A stretch of 17,500 nt of DNA. Source: Bombardia bombarda. Its lineage: Eukaryota; Ascomycota; Sordariomycetes; Sordariales; Lasiosphaeriaceae. Position 1 is the first letter of the stretch. Every line of letters begins with the position of its first letter. The DNA lies in the NCBI GenBank assembly GCA_030512295.1, contig JAULSR010000014.1:1-17500 (forward strand). The letters are read 5' to 3'. Below are positions 1-11,400 of this stretch, one piece after another. The notes beneath the pieces were generated by a model. It was not told the origin of the DNA and made no database searches. It saw only the letters and a program-made list of their open reading frames with translations. The translations under genes were made by a program, and so were the position numbers.

Positions 1-559
1 GGATCCGGCTACCGGCTAAATATGCCCGACTCCATAACGTCTTCCCTATCTCCCTATTAAAAAAATAGTTAGTAGCTAAAGGATAGAAAGTGCTACTACT
101 ATTAGAACTAGTCGAAGGAGAAAAAAAGTAAGAAATGGAAAATATCGTAAAATATAAAGATAAAAAAAAGCAAAGAAAGTTCTTAATTAAATAAATAAGA
201 TAGCCCGCTAAATATAATACTTAGAAATCTAAAAAATATTTAATTAACGTATAAAAAATGCTCCAAAAATACAAGAAAAAAGCAAAATAAAGGCATAAAA
301 AGTAAAACGACTAAAAAATAAAGGCTGGAAATCGACGAAGACATCGACTTACGGGGGGGGGAATAATTATAAAGATATCGGACATCTTTAAGCATATGCT
401 AAAACATCCTTAAACATATACTAATTATCCTACTAATTATATATATAAGTAGCGGCCTTCGCCTACCTTCCGTTGCGAGGGCTAGGTTGAAGTCTTACGC
501 TAATACTAGTCATTACTCGCCTTCCTAACTATCTTCATTACTCGCTTGCTCAATTATTT
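1..559. repeat. RIP-affected AT-rich DNA, outer part
   Basis: This stretch is AT-rich with scattered islands of C and G and no usable reading frame on either strand. It has a run of nine G at about 353-361, and the string CATTACTCGC occurs twice between about 510 and 545. It grades into the far more AT-rich block that follows. I read it as the edge of a mutated repetitive element. No element family can be named. Confidence 0.6.
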
Positions 560-2330
560 TCCTTATAACCACTTTAATTAAGCGTACCTACCTTCTCTTA
601 TAATTAAATAGTTTAATATTTTAATTATTTATTAAGTTTAAGTTAATTATTATAAGTTTATTTTAAATAAAGTATTAAAAAATTATTAAAAGCTTTTTTA
701 TTATTATAATTAATTATATTAAAATTTATTAATTCGCCCGCTTTTAAATTTATAATAATTAAAAATAAAAACTTTTAATAATTATTAATTATTTAAATTT
801 TATTAATTTTATTAATAATTTTTAGTTTTTTTTTATTAATTATTAAACTAATAAAATAATTATATTATTTTTTATAATTTTTATTATTCGAAAGATTAAA
901 ATTATAATTTAAAAACTTATATATTTTTATTAAAACTTTTTACGTAAAATAAATAACTTTATTAAATAGATTTATATTTATAATATCGGTTAAAATATTA
1001 AATTTTTAAAAAAAAGTAACGAATTTAAAAAATTCGTTTAATTAAATAAGTTTATTAAATTTTATTTATATTTTTATAATTATATTAATATTTATAAAAT
1101 AATCGGCGAATATTTTAAAAAAAACCGTTATTATTTTTTATTATTAAAAAACTAAAAAATATTTATTAATTTTAATATTAATTATCTTTTTATAAATATT
1201 AATTATTATTTTACCTTTTAAATAAATATTTATAAAATAAATTTAATATATTTATTAAAAAAATAATATAAATTAAAAATAAAATAATCTAAAATTTTAC
1301 TTTTTTAATTTTTAAAAGCAAATTAATTTTTTATAACGTTTTTATTTTTTTTATAAAAGCTTTAAATCCTAAAGGCGGATATTATTAAAAAAGTTAAAAA
1401 ATTAAAATATTAAAAATGGAAATCTTTTTATTATAAAGGTTATCGTTTTTAATAATTAATCCGTTATATTTAATTTAAATTTAATTAATTTAAATTTAAA
1501 TATTATTAATTTAAATTACGAAATTCTTTAAATTTTTTTAATAAATATTATTTTTAATTTATTACTTTTTTTAATAAAATTAATAATATTAATTCGTAAT
1601 ATTATAAATTTTTTTTAAACTTATTAATTTATAAAAAATATTTGTTTTTTAATTAATAAAAGTATTTTTTTAATTAATAATAATTTTTATAATAATATTA
1701 ATTTAAATAAAAATACTTTAAAAAGTTTTAAAATTTATATTATTCCTGTTCTTTTTAAGCAATTTAATAATTTTTATAATAAATTTAAAAAAAAATTAAT
1801 TAATAAATAAATGATTTATATTATTATTTATATTATTTAAAGCTTAAACGAAATAAAAAAGTTAATTCTTTTAAAATATTTTATAAAAATTATTTTTTAA
1901 ATTATTTAAAAGGGGGATCCATAGTTAGAAAGTTTATAAATAAAATAAAAATAATTATAATAAGCTAATTTAATTTAATTAATATAAATATAAATATTAA
2001 AATATTTATTTTATTAAAAAAGTTAATTATAATTATTAACTTAAATTATAATTATAATTTTAAAAATACCGGTAATATTTAATTAAATACTTTAATTAAT
2101 TAAAGATTTTAATAGTAAGTAAATTGTTTTAATTATTAAATTTAAAAATATAACATATTAATAAAACGTTCGAATCGATTTTTTAAAAAAGCTTTAATAT
2201 ATTACGCTATATATAAATACTTTGCGACTATACGGTCGGTAAAAATATAAAAAGAATTTTATAATAGCGTAAAAAAAAAGCTTTTTAATAATTTTAGAAG
2301 GATTATAAATAAATAATTATACGTAGTATA
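560..2330. repeat. Extremely AT-rich RIP-degraded transposon relic
   Basis: The base composition is almost purely A and T. For example, 1141-1200 contains two C and no G in 60 bases, and CpA and TpG are nearly absent while TpA and ApT dominate. No reading frame of 60 codons survives. This is the expected end state of repeat-induced point mutation, which converts CpA to TpA in duplicated DNA during the sexual cycle of Pezizomycotina. The block was probably a transposable element, but any coding sequence is too eroded to place by eye. Confidence 0.8.
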
Positions 2331-2445
2331 ATTAAAGTGCAACTAACTATAACGGGCTAGATTTTGGATATATTTTATAATATTTATAATTATACGCTGG
2401 AATTAATTATCCGGGTGCCCAAGCTAGGGTTTTATCCCTAAAAAG

Positions 2446-2469
2446 GCTAACTAAAGTGCTAACTAAAGT
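2446..2469. repeat. 12-bp direct repeat, two copies
   Basis: GCTAACTAAAGT is repeated twice head to tail and is followed by a partial third copy (GCT). It lies inside the RIP-mutated remnant, about 10 bp before a near-palindrome. Confidence 0.75.
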
Positions 2470-2480
2470 GCTGTCACATA

Positions 2481-2506
2481 TTAATGCTTTGGCGCCAAGG
2501 CGTTAA
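2481..2506. repeat. 26-bp near-perfect palindrome
   Basis: The two 13-base arms pair at 11 positions, and the two exceptions are T opposite G. The centre is TTGGCGCCAA. The two mismatches are C-to-T type transitions relative to a perfect palindrome, so the ancestral sequence may have been perfectly symmetrical before RIP. Function is unknown; it could be part of a mobile-element end. Confidence 0.6.
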
Positions 2507-3130
2507 TACTCCACGGACTATTCCATACCTAGGAGCGGGCTAGGCCTGTAACACGAGGTGGTTCCAGTATTTCCCCCCTAGCAGCCTACGATGTTTCGAC
2601 CCTAGTAACGCACCACCTCCTTTAAAGCAGAGAGGCACTTCGACTTAATCCTGGATCTATTTATAGCAATACTAAAAAAGCAATCCTACCGCGCTGTATT
2701 GTCCTCCTTATTTGTTAATAATAGCCGATTTAAATCTCTATTTTTATCGGTTTTTACCGTTTATACTCGGGACACTTAATAAGATAGTAATTAAGATCTA
2801 ATCTAGTATACTGATCGAATAGTTTACCCTGTTTACGTACGTATAACTCGTATTTTTCCGTATTAGTCTTATAAAAGCGGAGTTCTTCGTAAAATAGTCG
2901 ACTTATTAAGTTTAGTCGCGTATTAAAACTAGGGAATTATTAGTTCGGCGTTCGGAAACTTTTCGAAGGGCGGGATAGGCGAGTCGGTAATATCCGGACA
3001 CAAAGCCGGTAATACGCCGCGTCCTTAGTAAAGCCCCACATTCACCGGTTATATTCGACCAACTATATAGGTCGTAGACGACTAATGTTACCGGTCTACG
3101 AATAAACGAACGAATAATAAGCTACCGCGC

Positions 3131-3477
3131 CTCACCGTGCAGATGTTCTCGAAATGCTTGGGCATCCAATGTCAACTACCTTGTACTTTTGGACTGAACT
3201 TTACCATCCAAGGAACCGGAATATGCCCGCACCGGGCCGAACATTCCTGCAGGTAGTGGCTGAAGTTTGCACGTGCTCTTCACTCCGCGAATGCACAACA
3301 AAAAACATTTCTTGCACCCATCCATGCCTCCTATCTCCCAGAAAACTTTCTCTCCCGCTTCGGTACAGCGATCCCTGGTACAACATTGCAGTCACCCCTC
3401 ATAACCAAGCAAGGTAACTCTACTCCTTATTTAATTCGATACTGTTAGTGCTTGTATCAGTCTAACATGGAACAGTG
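3131..3477 (+). promoter_or_regulatory. Upstream region of the kinase-like gene, with a likely intron
   Basis: Composition becomes normal here. A good fungal intron can be drawn at 3414-3475: donor GTAACT, branch-like TCTAAC at 3461-3466, acceptor CAG ending at 3475, 62 bp in all. It ends two bases before the ATG at 3478. Either it is a 5'-UTR intron or it joins an upstream exon. The frame that would join the kinase frame is open from 3257 to 3413 but contains no ATG, so any coding extension would need a further exon. An 87-codon frame at 3154-3417 runs through the same DNA but would not join the kinase frame across this intron. I saw no clear TATA box. Confidence 0.4.
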
Positions 3478-4215
3478 ATGGAAATTTGCGAGCATGGCGA
3501 GATCTTTGTCGAAAGGGATGACGACCTCATATTTGACCACACTAAAATCATCCTGCGAGATGCCGACGACGAATACTTCTACGCAAAGACCAATCAGCGG
3601 ATGACCCGAGTCTTTGGCATTAACGGGCTAGACACCACCACCAGAATTCCAGCGGACCAAATCTGGCCTTTGGCTAATCCCAAGTTCACTCGAGCTCCGG
3701 ACCCTCTACCTCCCACCTCCTACCTTAAGCGACCCAGACTTCTGTACTATGGGCTCGACGATCTTGATTGTGGCAACAACCAGATCTTAACTGAGGTGGA
3801 GGCGTGCGAAGTCTTGAAAAGATACCCTCATCCCAACATCGCACCGTACCTGGGTTGTATCGTTAAGGAGGGGAGGATAAGAGGACTCGCCTTTGCCAGG
3901 TACTCTGTCACCCTCTCGCAGATGTTAAAGGACGGGACACCGTTTGACAGGGGACATTGCTTGTGTGGCATTGAAGCTGGTGTTCGTCACATGCATAAGT
4001 TGGGACTTGTGCACAACGATCTCAACCCATCGAATATCATGATGGATGGAGATAATCCTGTCATTATTGACTTTGACTCATGCAAGCGAGAAGGGGACGA
4101 ACTGGGTTCGAAGGCAGGAACCGATGGGTGGACACTGGACGGCCAAGACCAGGCATTGCGGGAGAACGACCTGTACAGCCTCTCGAAGATACGAGCTGCT
4201 TTGATGAAAGCATAA
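3478..4215 (+). CDS. Fungal protein-kinase-like protein, divergent
   Basis: This encodes 245 residues from the ATG at 3478. The first 80 or so residues are an acidic, non-catalytic N-terminus of the kind seen in lineage-specific fungal kinase-like proteins. A kinase fold follows. A helix-C-like Glu lies in TEVEACEVL (about residues 105-113), a hinge-like segment in FARYSVTL, and the catalytic loop reads HNDLNPSN (residues 179-186) with Asp181 and Asn186 in the expected places. The metal-binding motif is DFD (198-200) rather than DFG, and GTDGW stands where the APE region is expected. I find no glycine-rich loop and no clear beta-3 lysine. The C-lobe ends soon after LYSLSKIRAALM, so the protein is shorter than a standard kinase domain of about 260 residues. 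Activity is uncertain and the substrate unknown. A 5' exon may be missing. It faces APN2 convergently. Confidence 0.75.
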   Translation: MEICEHGEIFVERDDDLIFDHTKIILRDADDEYFYAKTNQRMTRVFGINGLDTTTRIPADQIWPLANPKFTRAPDPLPPTSYLKRPRLLYYGLDDLDCGNNQILTEVEACEVLKRYPHPNIAPYLGCIVKEGRIRGLAFARYSVTLSQMLKDGTPFDRGHCLCGIEAGVRHMHKLGLVHNDLNPSNIMMDGDNPVIIDFDSCKREGDELGSKAGTDGWTLDGQDQALRENDLYSLSKIRAALMKA

Positions 4216-4375
4216 ATGAAGAATGTTGACAGGTTGTCAAATGAGGCACGAGCAATCTTGCTTACAATTTCATTGCTGTTGCGGAATATAGTTGCTGGAC
4301 CACTTGCAGTCCGTCTCTCCGCAGTCCGAGATCTTCGCCCTGTATGAGGATCCATCCTTGCGGTACTTCGTGATT
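4216..4375. other. Unique spacer downstream of the kinase-like gene
   Basis: This is 160 bp of non-repetitive DNA between the kinase stop codon and the first minisatellite unit. It presumably holds the kinase 3' untranslated region. No further gene is visible. Confidence 0.5.
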
Positions 4376-5219
4376 TGATAAGATTGTTAATTCTTTTCTT
4401 GTCCTTTTTAAGCAGCTGTAGGTAGCAAGTATCCTTATTTCCCGTCCTTTTTAAGCAGTTGTAAAGCAAGTATCCTTATCTCCCGTCCTTCCTAAGCAGC
4501 TGTAGAGCAAGTACCTGACAAGATTGTTGATCTCTCCCGTCCTTCCTAAGCAGTAGCAAGTACCTGACAAGATTGTTGATCTTCTCCCGTCCTTCCTAAG
4601 CAGCTGTAGCAAGTATCCTTATCTCCCGTCCTTCCTATCTCCTCCTCCTCCACCGCCTGGATGGTTGTAGCTACGATGGCGGACGAAGAAGCAGTTGTAG
4701 GTAGCAAGTACTTAACAAGATTGTTGATTTATTTTCCGTTCTTCTTAAACAGCTGTAGAGCAAGTACCTGATAAGATTGTTGATCTTCTCCCGTCCTTCT
4801 TAAGCAGCTGTAGGTAGCAATGCCTGACAAGATTGTTGATCTTCTCCCGTCTTTCCTAAGCAGCTGTAGAGCAAGTATCCTTATCTCCCGTCCTTCCTAA
4901 GCAGCTGTAGAGCAAGTATCCTTATCTCCCGTCCTTCCTATCTCCTCCTCCACCGCCTGGATGGTGGTCATAGCTACGATGGCGGAAGCAGCTGTAGAGC
5001 AAGTACCTAACAAGATTGTTGATCTTCTCCCGTCCTCCCTAAGCAGCTGTAACAAGTATCCTTATCTCCCGTCCTAAGCAGCTGTAGAGCAAGTACCTGA
5101 CAAGTTGTTGATCTCTCCCGTCCTTCCTAAGCAGTAGCAAGTACCTGACAAGATTATTGATCTTCTCCCGTCCTTCCTAAGCAGCTGTAGCAAGTATCCT
5201 TATCTCCCGTCCTTCCTAT
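4376..5219. repeat. GCAGCTGTAG-type minisatellite, distal block
   Basis: The block consists of tandem units built around AAGCAGCTGTAGAGCAAGTA. There are two unit lengths: a long form of about 55 bp with a GACAAGATTGTTGATC segment, and a short form of about 41 bp with TATCCTTATCTCCC instead. Both end in CCCGTCCTTCCT. They alternate irregularly and are interrupted twice by a longer segment containing CCACCGCCTGGATGG and GCTACGATGGCGG, giving a higher-order pattern. The same units occur at 13359-13656 just downstream of the real APN2 stop codon, so this is the duplicated 3' flank of APN2. Confidence 0.9.
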
Positions 5220-5255
5220 CTCCTCCTCCTCCTCCTCCTCCTCCTCCTCCTCCTC
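5220..5255. repeat. Trinucleotide microsatellite (CTC)12
   Basis: Twelve CTC/TCC triplets lie between the distal minisatellite and the broken exon copy. The shorter TCTCCTCCTCC seen in the other minisatellite units appears to have expanded here. It replaces the sequence that follows the stop codon in the intact exon copy. Confidence 0.9.
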
Positions 5256-5258
5256 GCC

Positions 5259-5375
5259 TCACTGCTGTCGCCCGCCCCAGTCGCTGCTCCAGATAAACGT
5301 CTGCATCGGAACTCGGTCCCTTCCTCCTTGTTGCCGGTGGGGCCAAGCGGGCGGCGCACATGTAGAAGGACCTGC
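5259..5375 (-). pseudogene. Broken duplicate of the APN2 terminal exon
   Basis: This matches APN2 exon 5 (13782 down to 13667) almost base for base, including the GRSFYMCA start and the upstream acceptor context. It differs by a 1-base deletion in the GGGCGGGCGC run (GGGCGGCGC here, near 5352), a second 1-base deletion in the AACGTCTTGC stretch (AACGTCTGC here, near 5300), and a few substitutions. The first deletion shifts the frame directly after the third zinc ligand, so the ARPLGP and FRC parts of the GRF finger are lost. The AG acceptor and CTAAC branch sequence are intact, so the copy could still be recognised by the spliceosome, but the product would lack a complete finger. It is best read as a dead copy left by tandem duplication. 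Confidence 0.88.
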
Positions 5376-5425
5376 CTGAGAAGTGGTCAGTTAGGCACGT
5401 GAAGTGGTGGCGCAGGATGACGGGC
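5376..5425 (-). other. Duplicated 3' end of the APN2 terminal intron
   Basis: On the minus strand this carries CCTAACTGACC and CTTCTCAG immediately before the broken exon copy, the same branch and acceptor signals as at the real exon 5. It is shorter than the intact copy: the latter has an additional segment containing two 14-bp GCGGGCGCAAGGAG units (about 13828-13855), which is missing here. Confidence 0.8.
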
Positions 5426-8400
5426 GGGAGGATCCGGAAGATCATGAAGTGTGGTTATGATGAGCAAGGTAGACGCTGGAGAAGTGTGGTTATAATGAGC
5501 AAGGGGTAGACGCTGGAGGATCCGGAAGATCATGTGGAGAAGTGTGGTTATGATGGGGAGCAACAGGGGTAGACGCTGGATCCGGAAGTCATGATGGAGA
5601 AGTGTTATAATCATGATGGAGAAGTGTAATCATGATGAGGGGCAACAAGGGTAGACGCTATATAGATCATGATGGAGAAATATTATAATCGTGATGGAGA
5701 AGTGTTATAATTATGATGGAGAAGTGCTGTAATTATGATGAGAAGCAATAGGGGGTAGACACTGCATCTGGAAGATCATGATAGAGAAGTGTTATAATCA
5801 TAATGAGGAAGTGTAATGATGAGGAGCAATAGGGGTAAACGCTGGAGAAGTGCAATCATGATGAGGGCAACAGGGTAGACGCTGGAGAAGTATGGTTATG
5901 ATGAGCAAGGGTGGACGCGGGAGGATCCGGAAGATCATGTGGAGAAGTGTGGTTATGATGGGGAGCAACAGGGGTAGACGCTGGATCCGGAAGTCATGAT
6001 GGAGAAGTGTTGTAATGATGGAGAAGTGTTGTAATCATGATGGAGAAGTGTTGTAATGATGGAGAAGTGCTGTAATCATGATGAGAAGCAAGGGGCAGAC
6101 GCTGGATCCGGAAGTCATAATGGAAAAGTGTTATAATCATGATAAGAAAGTGTTATAATTATGATAGAGAAGTGTTATAATTATATAGGAGCAATAGGGG
6201 TAAACGCTGGGGGATTCGGGAGATCATGATAGAGAAGTGTGGTATGATAAGGAGCAACAGGGGTAGACGCTGTCATGATGGAGAAATGTTATAATCATGA
6301 TGGAGAAGTGTTGTAATGATGGAGAAGTGTTATAATGATGGAGAAGTGCTGTAATCATGATAAGGAAGTGTTGTAATCATGATGAGAAGCAACAGGGGTA
6401 GACGCTGGATCCGGAAGTCATGATAGAGAAGTGTTGTAATCATGATGAGGAGTAACAGGGGTAGACACTGCATCTGGAAGATCATGATAGAGAAGTGTGG
6501 TTATGATGAGGAGCAACAGGGGTAGATACTGCATCTGGAAGATCATGATGGAGAAGTGTAATGATGAGGAGCAACAGGGTAGACGCTGGATCCGGAAGAT
6601 CATGATGGAGAAGGGTCCCGGAGGATCATGGTGGAGAAGTATAATCATGATGAGGAGCAAGGGGTAGACGCTGGATCCGGAAATCATGATGGAGAAGTGT
6701 GGTTATGATGGGGAGCAGCAGGGGTAGACGCTGGATCCGGAAGTCATGATGGAGAAGTGTTGTAACCATGATGGAGAAGTGTTGTAATCATGATGGAGAA
6801 GTGTTGTAATTATGATAAAGAAGTATTATAATTATAATAAGGAGTAATAGGGGTAGACACTGCATCTGGAAGATCATGATGGAGAAGTGTGGTTATGATG
6901 AGCAAGGGTAGACGCGGGAGGATCCGGAAGATCATGGTGAAGTGTGGTTATGATGGGGAGCAACAGGAGTAGACGCTGGATCCGGAAGTCATGATGGAGA
7001 GTGTTGTAATCATGATGGAGAAGTGTAATCATGATGAGGAGCAAGGGGCAGACGCTGGATCCGGAAGTTATGATGAGGGGCAACAGGGGTAGACGCTGTC
7101 ATGATGGAGAAATGTTGTAATCATGATGGAGAAGTGTTATAATGATGGATAAGTGTTATAATGATGGAGAAGTGCTGTAATCATGATGAGGTGTAATCAT
7201 GATGAGAAGCAACAGGGGTAGACGCTGGATCCGGAAGTCATGATAGAGAAGTGTTGTAATCATGATAAGGAGCAACAGGGGTAGACACTGTATCTGGAAG
7301 ATCATGATGGAGAAGTGTGGTTATGATGAGGAGCAACAGGGGTAGATACTGCATCTGGAAGATCATGATGGAGAAGTGTGGTTATGATGAGCAAGGGTAG
7401 ACGCGGGAGGATCCGGAAGATCATGTGGAGAAGTGTGGTTATGATGGGGAGCAGCAGGGGTAGATGGAGAAGTGTAATCATGATGAGAGCAACAGGGGTA
7501 GACGCTAGAGGATCTGGAAGATCATGATAGAAAAGTGTTATAATCATGATGGAGAAGTGTAATCATGATGAGGAAGTGCTATAATCATAATGAGAAGCAA
7601 GAGGGGTAGACGCTGGATCTGGATGATCATGGTGGAGAAGTGTGGTTATGATGGGGAGCAACAGGGGCAGACGTTGGAGAAGTGTAATCATGATGAGGAG
7701 CAATAGGGGTAGACGCTGGATCCGGAAGTCATGATGGAGAAGTGCTGTAATCATGATGAGGAAGTGTAATCATGATGAGGAGCAAGGGGCAGACGCTAGA
7801 GAAGTGTAATGATAAGGGGCAACAGGGGTAAACGCTGTCATGATGGAGAAGTGTTGTCATGATGGAGAAGTGTTGTCATGATGGAGAAGTGTTGTCATGA
7901 TGGAGAAGTGTTATCATGATGGAGAAGTGTTATAATGATGGAGAAGTGTTGTAATCATGATGGAGAAGTGCTGTAATCATGATGAGGAGCAAGGGGTAGA
8001 CGCTGGATCCGGAAGCCATGATGGAGAAGTGTAATAATGAGGGGCAACTGGGGTAGACGCTGTCATGATGGAGAAGTGTTATAATGATGGAGAAGTGTTA
8101 TAATCATGATGGAGAAGTGTTGTAATCATGATGAGGAGCAATAGGGGTGAACGCTGGAGGATCCGGAAGATCATGATGGAGAAGGGATCCGGAGGATCAT
8201 GGTGGAGAAGTGTGGTTATGATGGGGAGCAGCAGGGGTAGATGGAGAAGTGTAATCATAATGAGGAGCAAGGGGCAGACGCTGGATCCGGAAATCATGAT
8301 GAAGTATTATAAACATGATGGAGAAGTGTAATCATGATGAGGAGCAAGGGGTAGACGCTAGAGAAGTGTAATCATGATGAGGGGCAACAGGGTAAACGCT

Positions 8401-11400
8401 GGATCCGGAAGTCATGATGGAGAAGTGTGGTTATAATGGAGAAGTATTATAATCATGATAGAGAAGTGTTATAATTATAATAGAGAAGTGTAATTATGAT
8501 GAGAAGCAATAGGGGTAGACGCTGGATCCGGAAGTTATAATAAAGTATTATAATTATGATGGAGAAGTGTTATAATGATAGAGAAGTGCTATAATTATAA
8601 TAAGGGGCAAGGGGTAAACGCTAGATCCGGAAATTATAATGAAGTGTTATAATCATGATGGAGAAGTGTTATAATGATGGAGAAGTGCTGTAATCATGAT
8701 GAGGAGCAATAGGGGTAGACGCTAGATCCGGAAGATCATGATGGAGAAGTGTTATAATTATGATGAGGAGCAATAGGGGTAAACGCTGGAGGATCCGGGA
8801 GATCATGATAGAGAAGTGTGGTATGATGAGGAGCAATAGGGGTAAACGCTAGATCCGGAAGATCATGACGGAGAAGTGTTATAATCATGATGGAGAAGTG
8901 TTATAATCATAATAAGGAGCAATAAGGGTAGACGCTGGATCCGGAAGTCATGATGGAGAAGTGTAATGATGAGGAGCAACAGGGGCAGACGCTAGAGGAT
9001 CTGGAAGATCATGATGGGGAAGTGCTGTAATCATGATGAGGAAGTGCTGTAATCATGATGAGAAGCAACAGGGGTAAACGCTGGAGGATCTGGAAGATCA
9101 TGATGGAGAAGTGTTGTTCATGATGGAGAAGTGCTGTAATTATAATGAGGGGCAAGGGGCAGACGCTGGATCTGGAAGATCATGATGGAGAAATGTTGTA
9201 ATTATGATGAGGAGCAACAGGGGTAAACGCTGGATCCGGAAGTCATGATGGAGAAGTGTTATAATTATGATGAGGAGCAACAGGGGTAAACGCTGGAGGA
9301 TCTGGAAGATCATGATGGAGAAGTGTGGTTATAATGGGGAGCAAGGGGTAAACGCTGGATCCGGAAGTTATGATGGAGAAGTGTAATGATGAGGAGCAAT
9401 AGGGGTAAACACTACATCTGGAAGATCATAATAGAGAAGTGTTGTAATTATAATAAGGAGCAAGGGATAGACGCTGGAGGATCCGGGATATCATGATAGA
9501 AAAGTGTGGTATGATGAGGAGCAACAGGGGTAGACGCTGGATCCGGAAGTTATAATGGAGAAGTATGGTTATAATAAGGAGCAAGGGGTAGACGCTAGAG
9601 AAGTGTAATCATGATAAGGGGCAATAGGGGTAGACGCTGGATCCGGAAACCATAATGGAGAAGTGTAATGATGAGGAGCAATAGGGGTAGATACTGCATC
9701 TGGAAGATCATGATGGAGAAGTGCTGTAATTATGATGAGGAGCAAGGGGTAGACGCTGGATCCGGAAGTCATAATGGAGATGTAATGATAAGGAGCAATA
9801 GGGGTAGACGCTGGATCCGGAAGTCATGATGGAAAAGTATTATAATCATGTAGGAGCAATAGGGGTTGACGCTGGATCCGGAAGTCATGATGGAGAGTGT
9901 TGTAATCATGATGGAGAAGTGTAATCATGATGAGGAGCAATAGGGGTAGACGCTGGATCCGGAAATCATAATGAAGTGTAATGATGAGGAGCAACATACG
10001 CTGGATCCGGAAGTCATGACGCTGGAGAAGTGTAATCATGATGAGGGGCAACAGGGTAAACGCTGGATCCGGAAGTCATGATAGAGAAGTGTGGTTATGA
10101 TGAGGAGCAAGGGGTAGACGCTGGATCCGGAAGTTATAATAGAGAAGTGCTGTAATTATAATGAGGAGCAATAGGGGTAGACGCTGTATCTGGAAGATCA
10201 TGATGGAGAAGTGTTGTAATTATGATGGGGAAGTGTTGTAATGATGAAGTGTTATAATGGAGAAGTGTTGTAATTATGATAGAGAAGTGTAATTATAATG
10301 AGGGGCAACAGGGTAAACGCTAGATCCGGAAGTCATGATGGAGAAGTGCTGTAATCATGATGGGGAAGTGTTATAATCATGATGAGGAAGTGTTATAATC
10401 ATGATGAGAAGCAACAGGGGTAGACGCTGGATCTGGAAGTTATGATGGAGAAGTGTGGTTATGATGAGCAAGGGGTAGACGCTGGATCTGGAAGATCATA
10501 ATGGGAAAGTGTTATAATCATGATGGAGAAGTGTTGTAATGATGGAGAAGTGTTGTAATTATGATAGAGAAGTGCTGTAATCATGATGAGGAGCAAGGGG
10601 CAGACGCTGGATCCGGAAGTCATGATGAAGTGTAATGATGAGGAGCAACAAGGTAGACGCTGGAGAAGTGTAATTATGATGAGGGCAATAGGGTAGATGC
10701 TAGATCGGAAGTCATAATGGAGAAGTATAATGATAAGGAGTAACACACGCTGGATCCGGAAGTTATAATAGAAAAGTGTTGTAATCATGATGGAGAAGTG
10801 CTGTGATTATGATGAGGAGCAATAGGGGTAGACGCTGGATCCGGAAATTATGATGAAGTGTTGTAATCATGATGGAGAAGTGTTGTAATGATGGAGAAGT
10901 GCTGTAATCATGATGAGGGCAACAGGATAAACGCTGGATCCGGAAGTCATGATAGAGAAGTGCTGCAATTATGATGAGGAGCAACAGGGGTAAACATTAC
11001 ATCTGGAAGATCATGACGGAAAAGTGTTATAATCATGATGGAGAAGTGTTGTAATCATGATGGAGAAGTGCTATAATCATGATGGAGAAGTGCTGTAATC
11101 ATGATGAGGAAGTGCTATAATTATAATGAGGAGCAAGGGGCAGACGCTGGATCCGGAAATTATGATGGAGAAGTGCAATCATGATGAGAGCAATAAGGTA
11201 GACGCTAGATCCGGAAGTCATAATGGAGAAGTATTGTAATCATGATGGAGAAGTATTATAATTATGATGGAAAAGTGCTGTAATTATGTAGGAGCAAGGG
11301 GCAGACGCTGGATCCGGAAATCATGATGGAGAAGTGCAATCATGATGAGGGCAACAGGGTAGACGCTGGATCCGGAAGTCATGATGGAGAAGTGCTGCAA

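Larger units (their letters stand above)
2331..3130. repeat. RIP-mutated, CpG-retaining repeat remnant
   Basis: GC content is higher than in the preceding block, but dinucleotides are skewed. In 2941-3120 I count about 20 CpG against about 6 CpA plus TpG. RIP spares CpG and removes CpA, so this looks like a GC-richer element hit by the same process. It has no reading frame. It contains a 12-bp tandem pair and a 26-bp near-palindrome (listed separately). Composition returns to normal abruptly near 3130, giving a sharp element border only about 350 bp before the kinase-like gene. Confidence 0.65.

Noticed and set aside
2426..2441. Telomere-like TAGGG...CCCTA
   Set aside because: It is a single short inverted pair with no tandem TTAGGG run, inside a mutated repeat block.
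3154..3417. 87-codon plus-strand frame upstream of the kinase-like gene
   Set aside because: It shows no recognisable domain and would not join the kinase frame across the likely intron. It is probably promoter or untranslated DNA.
3987..4469. 160-codon minus-strand frame overlapping the kinase-like gene
   Set aside because: It is antisense to a frame with clear kinase motifs and runs into the minisatellite. It has no recognisable domain.
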